64,000 nt of DNA from Echinarachnius parma (GCA_037951105.1 JBAMJV010007490.1:1-64000); one strand, 5' to 3'. Positions 1 through 11,166 are shown, numbered from the stretch's first letter. Made by a program: numbers and translations. The notes: generated by a model not told the origin, from the sequence alone.

Positions 1-212
1 ACCTCTCAAAAAAATTGTGATGTGCAGCGCCCTCTCTACCAAAACTGAACTTCCCCTTTAACAGCTCTTTTAAAATGATAACAGGATTTTGTAATTTTGT
101 ATTCTTTTCGAGCATGGTGGAGTTATAACTGTTAAATTGTAATGTAATGGTGCATGTTTTGGTTACTAAAATTCAGTTTGACCAAAACTGTACTCTCTTT
201 ACCAAAACTCAA
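1..212. repeat. MITE-A copy, rearranged
   Basis: Bases 1-61 are the terminal part of the commonest MITE in the window (called MITE-A here), ending in the ACCAAAACTGAACT... terminal repeat and CCCTTTAA. Bases 62-212 are the opposite arm of the same family in reverse orientation and end in ACCAAAACTCAACTATC without the final CCCTTTAA. The element is cut by the window edge. It lies immediately before the point where block A similarity to 57690 begins. Confidence 0.7.
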
Positions 213-1171
213 CTATCAGTGGAAATATCAGGACCTTATTTAAATCAATCTTCCATCCACTCTGAGTTAGCAGTGGCATAGCGTGGTCTTACTGTTTTGG
301 GATGGGGCATGCCACGTATTATTAACACACTCTATGTATGTTTTTATTTGAAATTTTTAAATTTGTGCATGTTGAATTGTTTTCATAATAAGGGGCCTTG
401 AACCTCACTTAAATACGCCACTTCCGAACAAAAACGTTGGCAGTGTTAAGGAGGCAGCAAAGCTACCATGACAGCTGACTGACGCCTTTAAGACGTCATA
501 ACTTGGTCGTAGCCTAAACTGGTAAACACGTCGTACGTACGTCGTATGGACGACATTATTACGACGTAATTCTGACGTCTTTCAAATACCATGTTTGCCA
601 TTTTAATCTGTGTCGTTTGAATTACCATATTATGACGTCATTACGACGACTTATTGCGAATTGCGAATGTAATCCATGTTTCTGAGTAATACTATTTTTT
701 AAAGTACGATTATCACAAATTCATAACAATAATCTACATTATTTCCGCGAATATCGAAATGATCATGGCGATGGATTTGCTATGACATCTGTAATATATC
801 AAAAGACTTACCCAGGACTGTAGAGGTAGAATTGAGGTGTATCAGCGGGTGTGATGACTAGTTTCTCTCTTATCCTATGCAGTTGATTTTAGCATCAATT
901 ATCAGAAATACTTTAATACTGTTTTGTTAAAAAAATACCGAATAATTGAAGCAAGTTCGTGTTGAGCTCATTATTGGTACACTACTACACTTGTAATTCA
1001 ATGTGCCCAATGAGGTACTAGCCCTCTCGAAACAGTAGCATACTCGTAGGTCAGGGTTGTGTGCCGATGGGCGGATTCACATCACGTGATTAGAGTACAC
1101 ACGAGACGCGTCAACCTCGAACAAATACATAGCGTCTTGAAATTTACATATTATAAAAAAATGATCGCGCA

Positions 1172-1546
1172 TTAAAGGGATCTTGTAACTTTGTTAACAT
1201 GTGCAAAAAGTGATAGATAGTTGATAAAAATGTGTATTCATATGATCTGATATGTCCACTAAGTAATGTGGGAACATGTTACGTAAATGAATGTAGTATG
1301 GCCGAGAAAGGGGCGAAAATGCAAAGTGATATTCGCTAACTCATTGCACCGACTTTGCCTACAGGTATAACTCTCCAGTAGATTATTAAAATCCGAACTC
1401 TTCCATCGTACATGTCCATTTAACGAAAGGGGGAAAGCCCGTTCCATGGTTCTATTGATAATACGAATAAAACGAGGTATGAGAGAACAATTATAGAGTT
1501 CTAAGTAAGTTTTCTGGATTTGGACAATGTTACTAGATCTCTTTAA
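1172..1546 (+). repeat. MITE-B copy
   Basis: TTAA-bounded element of about 375 bp. It starts TTAAAGGGATCTTGTAACTT and ends GTTACTAGATCTCTTTAA, giving imperfect terminal inverted repeats. Other copies are at 1783-2169, 14939-15315 and 59209-60694. It contains the intact empty target (GGTATAAC at 1364-1371) into which a hAT-type element has inserted in the right-hand paralogous copy. TTAA at both ends suggests piggyBac-like mobilisation, which is inference. Confidence 0.8.
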
Positions 1547-1591
1547 ACAATATTAAGTCAATGTAGGTAGTTATAATTTAGGTTGGTACAG

Positions 1592-1740
1592 TTAGGGGCG
1601 TCGATCACGGGGGGGGGGGGGATGGTGGGGGATATATCCCCCCAATATTTCAGGTGGGGGGGGGGGGGTGGCCTGTATTATCATCCCCCCCCCAAATATT
1701 TGGGGTTCAAAAATATATAATAACATTAAAATTAAGGAGC
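1592..1740. mobile_element. Poly-G fold-back insertion
   Basis: Left and right block A copies agree up to about 1591 and then differ. The left copy continues with AGGGGCGTCGATCACGG and long G runs, then CCCCCCAATATTT and a second G run and C run. The G and C runs pair to form a fold-back. The same GGGCGTCGAT terminus recurs in a small hairpin element at 52339-52445. The right-hand boundary is uncertain. Confidence 0.5.
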
Positions 1741-1782
1741 ATTGCCCCCTCTCATGAATGGAAGTTGTTACTATAGTCTTCT

Positions 1783-2169
1783 TTAAAGGGATCTAGTAAC
1801 TGTGTTGACATGTGCAAAAAGTGATGAATGGTTGATGCAATTTATATTGTTGTTATCTCATTGGTCTAAAGGGTATTGTGTGAAAATTCCAAGTCAAATG
1901 GACATTGCATGGCCAAGTAATGAGCGATAATGCAAAGTGATAGTCACTAACTCACTGCACTCACTTTGTACACAGTAAGAAAAACTCCACCGGAGTTTTT
2001 CTTATCTGAATACTTCAATCGTACATATCTTTGTAACGAAAAGGAAATTTGAAAAACCGAAACCTGTCCCATCATTTTATTGGTTATACGAATACAACAA
2101 GGTATGAGGGAACCGCTATAATTAAAATTTTATTTTGAGGATTTGGACAATGTTACTAAGTCCCTTTAA
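1783..2169 (+). repeat. MITE-B copy
   Basis: Second TTAA-bounded MITE-B in this copy of block A, starting TTAAAGGGATCTAGTAAC and ending GTTACTAAGTCCCTTTAA. It is collinear with the copy at 1172-1546 through the internal motifs ACTCACTGCAC, TACGAATACAACAAGGTATGA and GGATTTGGACAATG. No corresponding second copy is seen in the right paralogous block. Confidence 0.8.
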
Positions 2170-2480
2170 ACCACTTTTTGATAATGCTAAACTGCCCAAA
2201 TACAAAATCTTCCGGGGCTGCGCCCCTAGACACCCCATTAAGGTTATTTGACCCAGTACCAGCCATGTACTCATTAAATATTTTTATTCTGGTCTTCTCT
2301 CTTGGCAAACTTTCAGGCGATCCTGGCCCACTGTGCGTTTTCGCTTCGCTCACTAAAATTGAGCTAACTATTCAATAGTTAATTGTATTTTTGGAAATTA
2401 CAAATCCCAAAGCTTCCCGGGGATTCGCCCCCTGGACCCCCAATAAGCTTTCCAATGTGGGTATCCCTTGACTTATCAGG
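2170..2480. repeat. Fragment of a dispersed element with GGGGCTGCGCCCC-type hairpins
   Basis: The stretch holds GGGGCTGCGCCCCTAGACACC and CCCGGGGATTCGCCCCCTGG, short GC-rich palindromes typical of dispersed repeats rather than genes. Two overlapping 65-66 codon ORFs on opposite strands are present, and neither resembles a known protein. It belongs to the left-copy-only material between 1592 and 2510. Confidence 0.35.
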
Positions 2481-3589
2481 GTTCCATCAGGATGCCGACC
2501 AAGATAATACTGACAGGAAAAATGGCACAGGAAATTGAAAATCTTGCCTTAATGGGATGAACATCATAATTATCGAGCAACCTTAGATGAGGAGGTCCTT
2601 ATTTGTTTGCGAACGTGTACATAATATTTCGACCCTATAGAGACTTTACATAAAACAAAAATGGTTAATATAACCATAACATCATACTTCGGGTATCAGC
2701 ATACCCGATTATGTTAAAGCAAATGATTAATACTTTTCCAGTATGTTCCATTTTCTCGGTTGCCAGATTTGTATATTACATGTATTTATATCTTAGAATT
2801 GAACAAACAAGCGTCCCAAATACGTTATCATAACTATGTCAACATATCATTTACATACAAAGGCACTGCGTTTACAAATATCATGAAATCGACGATATGC
2901 CAAATTAAGGGACAGGTCCACTTTTACAAAACGTCTGAACAGCTTTCAGTTGACGGATAGGGATCAATGTAACACGCAAAAAAAAAATCAGAGCGAACAG
3001 CCCTCTAATTTGGATTCTACGAATGAAAAACGAATGCGTCCCTCCATTTAAACTATATATCGGTCAATAAAGGAGTTCAACTGATTTAGCATAATATTAC
3101 AACAATATAGTACTAATTCTCGTAAAGGTATTGTGAAGCCGACATTTGTTAACGTATGTCACGGAAAAAGATCTCAAAAAGAAAGAATATATAATTACAT
3201 GTAGTCAGTTTAAGCGATGTTTGAGTATTTTGCTTGGTAAACGCTCACACATTAGTACTTATGCGCGGGTCACGTAGCTAGCGCGGGTCACGTAGGGGTC
3301 ATGCATACCGATCTGGCACTCCGTGAAATCTATGTACGAACTTACTCACCGGCCGAAAATACGTATGTACCTAAGTTTATTCAGTTTTAGGTCTATAACT
3401 CCACGAAAAAAAGATTTCAAGCCCTAATTTTTTCAGGCATGCTATTAAATGACATTTCCTTTCATATAAGACAATAACCTCGCAACTTTTGAATTTTGGC
3501 TTCCAAAAGTGGATCTCTCCTTTTAAGTCGTATATGGCATTTATATGTGATTTGCCGCTCTTTCTGATTTATTTGTCTAACAAAACTAG

Positions 3590-4092
3590 TTAAAGGGGTA
3601 GTACAGTTTTGGTAAGGCTGAACTTTAGTAACCAAAACCTGCACAGTAACATTACAAACTAATAGTTATAAGACCACCATGCTCGAAAGGTATACAAAAT
3701 TACAAAAGTAAAAAGCCTGTTATCATTCAAAAATAGCCATTAAATCACAAGAGAGCGCTCTCAAAAAAGGCATTGGTTTCAACCATTTTTCATAAAAAAT
3801 TATGCATGTGATGTTTTGTTGAAATAATGATTAAATAGAGAGATCATCAACAACTATTTAAAAACGCTTTTGAAATTTTTTGAAAAAGTGTGAGCACTTT
3901 TTAAAGAGACTTAGTAACATTGTCCAAATCCTCAAAACAAATTTATCATTCTAGCGGTTCCCTCATACCTTGTTGTATTCGTATTAACAATAAAATCATG
4001 GGACAGGTTTCGGTTTTTCAAATTTGACACTCAGATTTTCATTACCTCTGTTGTGCAGCGCCCTCTCTACCAAAACTGAACTACCCCTTTAA
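3590..4092 (+). mobile_element. MITE-A insertion with TTAA target duplication, chimeric with MITE-B
   Basis: The element is flanked by TTAA at 3590-3593 and 4089-4092. Its ends are AGGGGTAGTACAGTTTTGG and the complement of AGGGGTAGTTCAGTTTTGGT. The right-hand paralogous block has a single TTAA at 62331-62334 in the same flanking sequence (AACAAAACTAG before, TACCAGAGGAATAC after). That is the empty site, so the insertion followed the duplication or was never present on that copy. The middle (about 3901-4024) is half of a MITE-B in reverse orientation, starting again with TTAAAGAGACTTAGTAAC. Confidence 0.9.
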
Positions 4093-4357
4093 TACCAGAG
4101 GAATACATTTTCAATCATACGAAAAGAAAAAAATTAATTGTATTGGGAAATACGAAGTATTATTCCACATACAGGACAGTTTTTCAATTCTATTGATTTT
4201 TTTTCCGCCTCGGGTTTGTCTTTCATAGCGGGCATTATTGTTATGATATTACTATCTGACTACATTTATATATATAGTAACGTGTATTCTGCAAATCTAC
4301 AAAATGTGGATTTGCAGTGCGTTATAAATATCGTGGCTGAGATCGAGTGTCGTGTAA

Positions 4358-4540
4358 CTGGGGGGGGGGGGGGGGGGGGGGGTTGTCCGTTGGGGAGGGG
4401 GATGTCCGTCGCCAAAAATGGACTTGACCAAGACCAAGACTACTGACCAATAAAAAGTGTAAAAGTTGACCCGAGACCGATAAAAAGTGGACGTTTCTGA
4501 ATTGGAGGAGGGAGGGGGGGGGGGGGGGGGGGGGGGGCAC
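4358..4540. repeat. Long poly-G tracts
   Basis: Two G runs of more than 20 bases lie at about 4361-4382 and 4508-4537, separated by ATGTCCGTCGCC and AACTTTTACACT-like sequence. The right block A copy has a comparable G run at 62576-62602 at the homologous site, so the tract predates the duplication. Proline- or glycine-rich ORFs across the runs are low-complexity translations and not genes. Confidence 0.7.
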
Positions 4541-4569
4541 CCAACGCACACCTTTGGCTTTTGGCATGT

Positions 4570-6940
4570 TAACTAACGCGTTGCATCACTTGACTCTCTG
4601 CTCATAAATCGTTTCATTATGAATATTTGCTGGACAGAATTATTTGAACGTTCGCCACAGATATCACTCATATTTTCTCATCGTAAATTAATAAAATCCC
4701 GAAATTATAATTGCATAAGCCTTTATAGACACATTAACAAAATAAAACTCGCCTTTGATTTTAACAGTTTTCCGCACAACCGTATAATATATGCACATAG
4801 TCATGGGCTTGGAGTTTGCACTCCAGATCAGGTGACTGTGATCCTCGTGTTTGTCATTGATAATCTCTTTATTTGTAGGCCAAGAAATTGAAGAAGATAA
4901 GGCAATGCAACGTAACAATTTTCACTATTAATATTTTACCAGTCATATCTTCAAAAATTCGCCAAAAATATAAAGAGGCAATAACGACCCTTAAATGGGT
5001 AAAGCTCCCATGAAACCCTTTTCATTGCTTGAATAGTCAGAATATATATAAACCGGACACTAACCCAATGATAATTTAAATCGGCTTTTCTAAAAAAAAA
5101 AAAAGTGCGCGTGATTACGTGAAGTGATGCGGATTTGTATCAATTGAATTCAAACATAAAGGAAACCGAAAAGTAATATTTTAAATGAATGAAAATCAGC
5201 AAGGAAAATAGACTAAAACGTTACATTACTTAATACTCTACGCACAAAAGGTTGTATTAAGAATATTTGACGGAGATAATTATTCGAAGATTTGTCACAG
5301 AAATTAATGATTGTCTAATTACAAATCAATAACCGTCCTAAATTATCATAACAAATTATCATTATCATAAGGCTTTATACACACATTACCAGAATAGAGA
5401 TTTTTACCTGGTTGCCGCACGTATGCCATGCCCATGGAGATGATAGAGCACTTGGAGTTTGCACTCCAGATTGGGTGTCTATGATTATCGTGTTTGTCAT
5501 TGATAATCTCTTTATTTGTAGGTTAGTCATATTTTTGAATATTCGCCAAAATTAAAGGGGCAGTAACTAAGGAAGTTATGAGGAATTTCCCATGAAAACC
5601 TTTTTCATTGCTTGAATAGTCAGAAGACATTATAAACCGGGCACTAACATAAGGATAATTTAACCGGCTTTTCTAAAGAAAGTGCGCGGGATCACGCGAA
5701 GTGATGCAGGATTGTATTAATTAAATTCAAACATGCAAACTGAAAAGAAATATTTTGAACGAATGAGAATGAGCAAAGACAAAATAGACTATCGCGTTAT
5801 ATCACTTGATACTCTGCTCACAAATTGTTTTATTTGGAATGTTTGCTGGACATAAATATACCACATTCGCCACAGATGTCACTAATTGTCGCATCATAAA
5901 TTAATAAACGCCATAAACTATAATTATATATCAAGGCTTTATACACACATTACAAAAGGTAAAATTCGAGTTTGATTTGGACCTGATTTCCCACGTTTAA
6001 TATGCTCGTAGGAGTCATAGACATGCTAGATCATTTGGAGCTTGCACTCCAGATTGGGTTACTGTGATTCTCGTGTCTGCCAGTGGTAATCTCTTTATTT
6101 TATAGGCCAAGAAATTATGGAAGATAAGACAAAGCAACGCATCTATTTGTATCATTATTATTATTCTGGTCATATTTTCGAATATTCGCAAAATTGTGAA
6201 GGGGGAGTATAATAACGACCTTTAAATCCTCTTGATTGCTCGAATAGTCAGAATATACATATAAACTTGGCACTAACCCCAAAATAATCAAATCGGCTTT
6301 TATAATGGAAGTTCGCGGGATCACGCGAAGTGATGCATTTTTTTTTATTAATTAAATTCAAACATATAAGAAACGGAGAAGAAATATTTTGAATGAATGA
6401 AGATGAGCAAAGAAAATAAACTAACGCGTTACATCACTTGATTCTCTGCTCACAACATGTTTCATTAGGAATATTTGACGGAGAGAAATATTCGATATTT
6501 GTCACAGAAATCAATAATTGTCTTATTATCAATTAATAAACGTCCTGAATTATCATTGTATAAGGCTTTATGAAGAAATTACCAAACTAAAGTTCGCCTT
6601 GGATTTTGACCTGGTTGCCCCACGTGAAATGATCATCCCCATAGACATGATAGAGCACTTGGAGTTTGCACTCCATATAGGGTGACTGTGTTCCTCGTGT
6701 TTGTCATTGATAATATCGTTATATGAAGGCCACGAAATTAAAGAAGATAGGGCAAAGCGACGTTTCTATTTCCATCATTAATATTCTACTAGTCATAGTT
6801 CAAATTTGATAACCTATTCAATCGTAGGCCAATGAATTACAGAAGATAAGGCAAAGTAATGTATTAATGGTTATCATTAATTTTCCACTTGTATTATTCT
6901 CGAATATTCGCTAACATTTGAAGGGGTAGTACCAAGTTGG
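4570..6940. repeat. Tandem array of about four ~600-bp units
   Basis: Landmarks recur at 575-632 bp spacing. CTCTGCTCA...TTTCATT is at about 4595, 5225, 5810 and 6440. GGAGTTTGCACTCC, a 5-bp stem with a 4-base loop, is at about 4811, 5453, 6037 (as GGAGCTTGCACTCC) and 6660. GATCACGCGAAGTGATGC recurs between units. The partner array in the right copy starts at about 62690. Each unit is AT-rich with no conserved ORF. No snRNA, 5S or tRNA gene was recognised. It behaves as a satellite-like tandem repeat. Confidence 0.8.
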
Positions 6941-8145
6941 TTAAGAAGGACCTTTCAGAAAACAGCATAATATGAGGAAAGTGAAAACTGAGTGTATAAA
7001 TTGAACAAATACGTAACAATGCCAGTGTCTAAATAGCGTTTATTACTGTATAATGACTGTGACAAACAGGAAATAACGTAATCGTTATGATTTGATATCA
7101 TTTACATTACAATAACTGTTATTAGAATTTATAAGAAATGATGAACACTACTTTCTTCTATTATCATTTTTGTCTTAAATTTGTAGCATCATTCTTTTGC
7201 TTATTTATGATTCATAAAAATACGAGATACTATCTTGAATTAGCTGATACTTAAAGTTTTCGGCTAAAACGTTATTGGATGTCACAATACACAATCGTCT
7301 ATACTGAATATATGTGTGTGGACATGTTAAACACCTACAAAGCTACTTACTCTATAACTCGATTTATTGCAAGATTTTAACAGGTCATAAAAAAATACCT
7401 CCACCAAACACAACAACAATGTGGTATAGAACCTCCCATTGCCATATGGTAACCTTATAACGAAACACAAGTGATGTTTGTGCTGGTCAACTGTTAAACA
7501 AATAATCAATAATAAGTCGTCATTGACTTCAGTTAAATTTCACAGAGATTATTTTGAACTTCTTTGTTTTTAAAGAAAAACGCGTGAAAACAGTTAAACT
7601 AATACGAAATATAAATATATTTGTTTAAATTTGTAATACAATGAATGGTTGAACTTATATCAATAATCATCCTCAGAATAAAAACTAAGACCTAGGCTCT
7701 CAGGGATAACATAACTGAAAAAGGGTATTGTATAAACATAAAAACATAAACATAAAAGTTATGGTCTTAATGATCATGCTTGTGTCAACCGAATGAGAAA
7801 TTTGGACTTCCCCACCATTATTGATTTTGAACGACTAACAACGAATTTGAATGCGATTAGAAACGGCGATTGCGCTTCGCGTGAATTTGTTTGCCCATAT
7901 CATTACATTGAAACAAAGAGTTAACAGGTTAAAGGTTAACAGGAAAACATATGCACTTTCTGTGCTTGTAAACATGTATGCTGATGAACAGTAATGCTTT
8001 CCGAAATATTATTTTATAATTATTGTTATTATGTACATAATAATCTAAACCTATATTGACTCAGTACATATCACATTACATGCACTATTTGAACACTCCT
8101 TCCAATTAAGTTTCCTTTTGGTGCAACTTTGATGTCAGCCGTGAA
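6941..8145. other. AT-rich intergenic sequence, nothing recognised
   Basis: No repeat family, RNA gene or protein similarity was recognised. The only ORF of note (7327-7509 on -, 60 codons) has no conserved motif and is probably chance. Confidence 0.5.
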
Positions 8146-8709
8146 TTAAAGGGATAGTTGAGTTCTGGTAAGGAGAGTACAGTTTTAGTGAAACTGAATT
8201 TTAGTAACCAAAACCTGCATCATTACATTACAAACTAATAGTTATAACTAGAAAGGAACACAAAATTACAAATGACGTAGTAAAGATCATGTTATCATTA
8301 AAAAAGAGCCGTTAAAACGTAAGAGGGCGCTCTCTAAACAGTCATCGGTTTCAACCATTTTGAATAAAATATTGTGCATGTGATGCTTTGTTGAAATAGT
8401 GATTAGATAGAGAAATAACCAACAACTATTTAAATACCTATTTTGTAACTTTTTTGAAAAGAGGAAGCATTTTTTTGAATTTTTAACGGCTGGTTCAAAA
8501 TTCTCTAATAAACCCGGGGCCCCGGGTTTATTACAAATTGTTATATTTATGGATATTTCAGCCGTTTCTGAACCGATTTTGATCAAACAAAGATGATTGT
8601 ATTGTTTAAATATTATGCTCTTTCAAATTTTACACTCAGTTTTTCATTACCTCACAAACCAATTAAGTAGGCTAGCGCCCTCTCTACCAAAACTCAACTT
8701 TCCCTTTAA
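8146..8709 (+). repeat. MITE-A copy
   Basis: TTAA-bounded (8146-8149 and 8706-8709). It starts TTAAAGGGATAGTTGAGTTC and ends CTCTACCAAAACTCAACTTT plus CCCTTTAA. Internal family landmarks are AACCAAAACCTGCATCATTA, GAGGGCGCTCTC and a GGGGCCCC palindrome. The short antisense ORF at 8287-8586 is a shadow of this repeat. Confidence 0.85.
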
Positions 8710-8740
8710 AGACTGTTTTCTCTCTTTTAAGAAACACTGT

Positions 8741-9620
8741 TCTAAATACAACAAAAACAGTAAGTCCCCCCCCCCCCCCCCCCCCTATCAAAATAGCGTA
8801 ACTTTTTAACAAATAGGGTTTGAGCAACATAACGTGGCAGGATTGTTTCTAAACTTGATGGATAACGTCTCCGTGAAAATGAACTTAATCCGCCATGCCA
8901 TGCATGAGTGAGCACACAATAAAGGCAAAATGTCACTTTTCAAAAGTCAAAAAAGAGTCAAAAAGTGACAATTTTGCCTTTGATATATGGTCACTCATCC
9001 ATGACTCGACGGACCAATTTAATTTTCACACAGAAGTTAGTCAATAAATGTAGAAACAATCCTGCCCAGTTATTTTGCTCAAAACCTTTTCGTTAAAAAG
9101 TTATCTTATTTGATTAAGGGAGACTTATTTTTGTGTTGGGTTTAATTGATCAGTATTGTTGGAATAAACTCAACAAAAAAGTAGGTCCCCTCATGATTAG
9201 AATAACATAACTTTTTAACAAAAATGTTTTGAGCGGAATAACTCGGCAGGATTGTTCCTACACTTATTGACTAACTGCTGTGTGAAAACAAAATTGGTCC
9301 ATCGAGTCATGCATGAGTGAGCACACAACAAAGGAAAGATTGGCACTTTGTGTGCTCACTCATGCGTGACTCAATGGACCAACTTCATTTTCACACATAA
9401 GTTAGTCACAAAGTGTAGAAAGAATCCTGCCGAGTTATTTTGCTCAAAACATTTTTGTCAAAAATTGACGCCATTTTGATTAGGGGGACTTACTTATTTG
9501 TTGTGTTTATGAATCATGCACGCTTTTGTAATACACACAAAAAAAAAGTAAGTCCCCCTAACATGCCTAATCAAAATGGCGTCACTTTTTGACAAAAATG
9601 TTTTGAGCAAAAGAAAAAAA
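8741..9620. repeat. Cluster of palindromic elements (family C)
   Basis: Three palindromic units lie side by side, at about 8750-9142, 9168-9504 and a partial one at 9535-9617. Each arm runs AAGTCCCCC...TAACTTTTTAACAAA...TTTGAGCAAAATAACTCGGC...GGACCAATTTCATTTTCACA and is repeated in reverse after a short centre containing CATGCATGAGTGAGCACACA. Arms are about 160-190 bp. A transcript across a unit would fold into a long hairpin. The same family occurs at 48118-48793. The C run at 8764-8785 is inside the first terminal repeat. Confidence 0.8.
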
Positions 9621-10260
9621 TCGGGTTCGTTATTCCGAAGGTTTGTTTTTCCGAAGGTTCGTTATTCCGAAGGTTCATTAGTCCGAAAATAACATAGGGT
9701 TCGTTAATCCGAAAATTAAATCGGGTTTGTTATAATACTATAATTTGTGTTTTGTTTATTTAATTTACAGCCTGCATTAAGCATACCCATTCCCCTTTCC
9801 CTCCCTTGACCAGACCAATCAAACATTTAAGTTTATTTTATCTCTTAATATGAAATTATAGCATTATAACAAACCCAAATTCATTTTCGGATTAACGAAC
9901 CCGATTTCATTTTAGGAATAGCGAACCTTCGGAATAACGAACCCTCGGAATAACGGACCTTCGGAATAACGAACCTTCGGAATAACGAACCCGATTTTAT
10001 TTTCGGACTAACGAACCTTCGGAATAACGAAGCTGATTTCATTTTAGAAATAGCGAACCTTCGAAATAACGAACCCTCGGAATAACGAACCTTCGGAATA
10101 ACGAACCTTCGGAATAATGCAACAAATGTTCGGATTAACGAACCCTATTTCATTTAAGGATTAACGAACCCTCAGGTATACGAAATTTGCGTGTTCGGAA
10201 TAACGAACCTTCGGAATAAAGAACCTTCGGAATAACGAACCTTAGGAATAACGAAGCGCA
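9621..10260. repeat. Array of CGAACCTTCGGAATAA-type short repeats, inverted about a centre
   Basis: Five or so TTCCGAAGGTTCGTTA-type units lie on the left (9630-9730), and about 15 copies of the complementary form, such as GGAATAACGAACCTTCGG, lie on the right (9880-10255). Between them is AT-rich sequence with one TAATACTATAATT / AATTATAGCATTATA inverted pair. The whole can fold on itself. The 179-codon ORF overlapping the right half on - is built from the repeat and is not a gene. Confidence 0.85.
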
Positions 10261-10305
10261 TTCAGATATCCTATAGATAGATAGATATATAGATGTATAT
10301 ATATT

Positions 10306-10476
10306 AAACAAATATACCATGCACTGAGAGCCTCTAGTTGAAATTATGGATTCCGAGGTGACAGGAAAAGCACTATGTTCTGAGGGTCGTAGACCCGAAG
10401 AACATAGTGCTTTTTCTGTTACCGAGGAATCCATAATTTCACTAGTGGCTCGAAATAGTGCATGATATATTTGTTT
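10306..10476. repeat. Near-perfect 170-bp hairpin element
   Basis: The outer arms AAACAAATATACCATGCACT and its complement, and the inner arms TGAAATTATGGATTCC (10338) and GGAATCCATAATTTCA (10426-10441), pair with few mismatches. The centre is the small stem GGGTCGTAGACCC. Arm length is about 80 bp. It resembles a small fold-back MITE. A pre-miRNA-like origin is possible, but the stem is longer than a usual animal precursor. Confidence 0.75.
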
Positions 10477-10483
10477 TATATCC

Positions 10484-11110
10484 TTCGCATAATCATAATC
10501 ATCGCAAAAATAAATGATTTCAATTAAATTAAAGAAAAATATAAAGAAAAACAAAGCATTGATCATGGAACCATCACTGCACTGACTACTAGTATGTTCT
10601 GTTTGTGACACTGACCCCCTTTGCGCAATAGTCCTAGCGCAGAGCGCGTATTGCGCTATCTTTCCATTCATGGTTCCGCGCCTTAACAACTAATGCGCAC
10701 CCAAATGCAAAACGCGCGCATCAAAGTGAATAATTAACCTGCTTTACATTACTACACACGTGTAATTGTATGGAGAAACTAGTTATTCGTACATTACACA
10801 TACAGCTAGTGTAGTGCACACCGCGGCCATTTTTCTAATGACGAATTGGTGTCACGACCACAGAAGGACAACGATGCACAATGTGCACCATTGTCGTAAT
10901 TTTTAAATTCGAATACCGCTACGTTATACATGAAATGCATCTCTAGAATATTCTTTGGAACTTATTGATATTCACGGGTGAAAATATGCTGTATTTCTTT
11001 TTAAATAACTCTTTGAGAAATCTCCTCGAGCATATTTCGCAAGCTAAAACAAGACCTCTGCTCGCGGTGAAGTTTTATAACACGCATCTATATGGGCTCA
11101 ATATGATCAC
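10484..11110. other. Intergenic sequence, nothing recognised
   Basis: GC content rises locally around 10610-10740, with several GCGC-containing words, but no ORF, RNA gene or promoter-like arrangement could be supported. Confidence 0.4.
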
Positions 11111-11120
11111 CCGGCGTCTA

Positions 11121-11166
11121 TGACGTCATTCATGGAATAGCATTTACTATTCCATGAATGACGTCA
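11121..11166. repeat. Perfect 20-bp inverted repeat containing two CRE-type TGACGTCA sites
   Basis: Bases 11121-11140 (TGACGTCATTCATGGAATAG) are perfectly complementary to 11147-11166, with a 6-base loop CATTTA. The outer 8 bases of each arm form TGACGTCA, the consensus CREB/ATF site. It may be a small transposon end pair or a cruciform. Regulatory use is not shown. Confidence 0.75.

Larger units (their letters stand above)
226..6940. repeat. Block A, left copy of a long segmental duplication
   Basis: This block aligns in order with 57690-64000. Matching stretches include 226-480 with 57690-57960, 670-1140 with 58290-59180 (minus a 401-bp insertion), 1172-1591 with 59209-60735 (minus a 1.1-kb insertion), 2510-2908 with 61848-62260 and 3510-6940 with 62270-64000 (with a MITE only on the left). 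About 600 bp at 2909-3520 is absent on the right. No coding sequence was recognised in either copy. The short ORFs here are not conserved between the copies. Confidence 0.85.

Noticed and set aside
10150..10689. 179-codon ORF on -
   Set aside because: Its body is the CGAACCTTCGGAATAA array and the 10306-10476 hairpin. No conserved protein motif.
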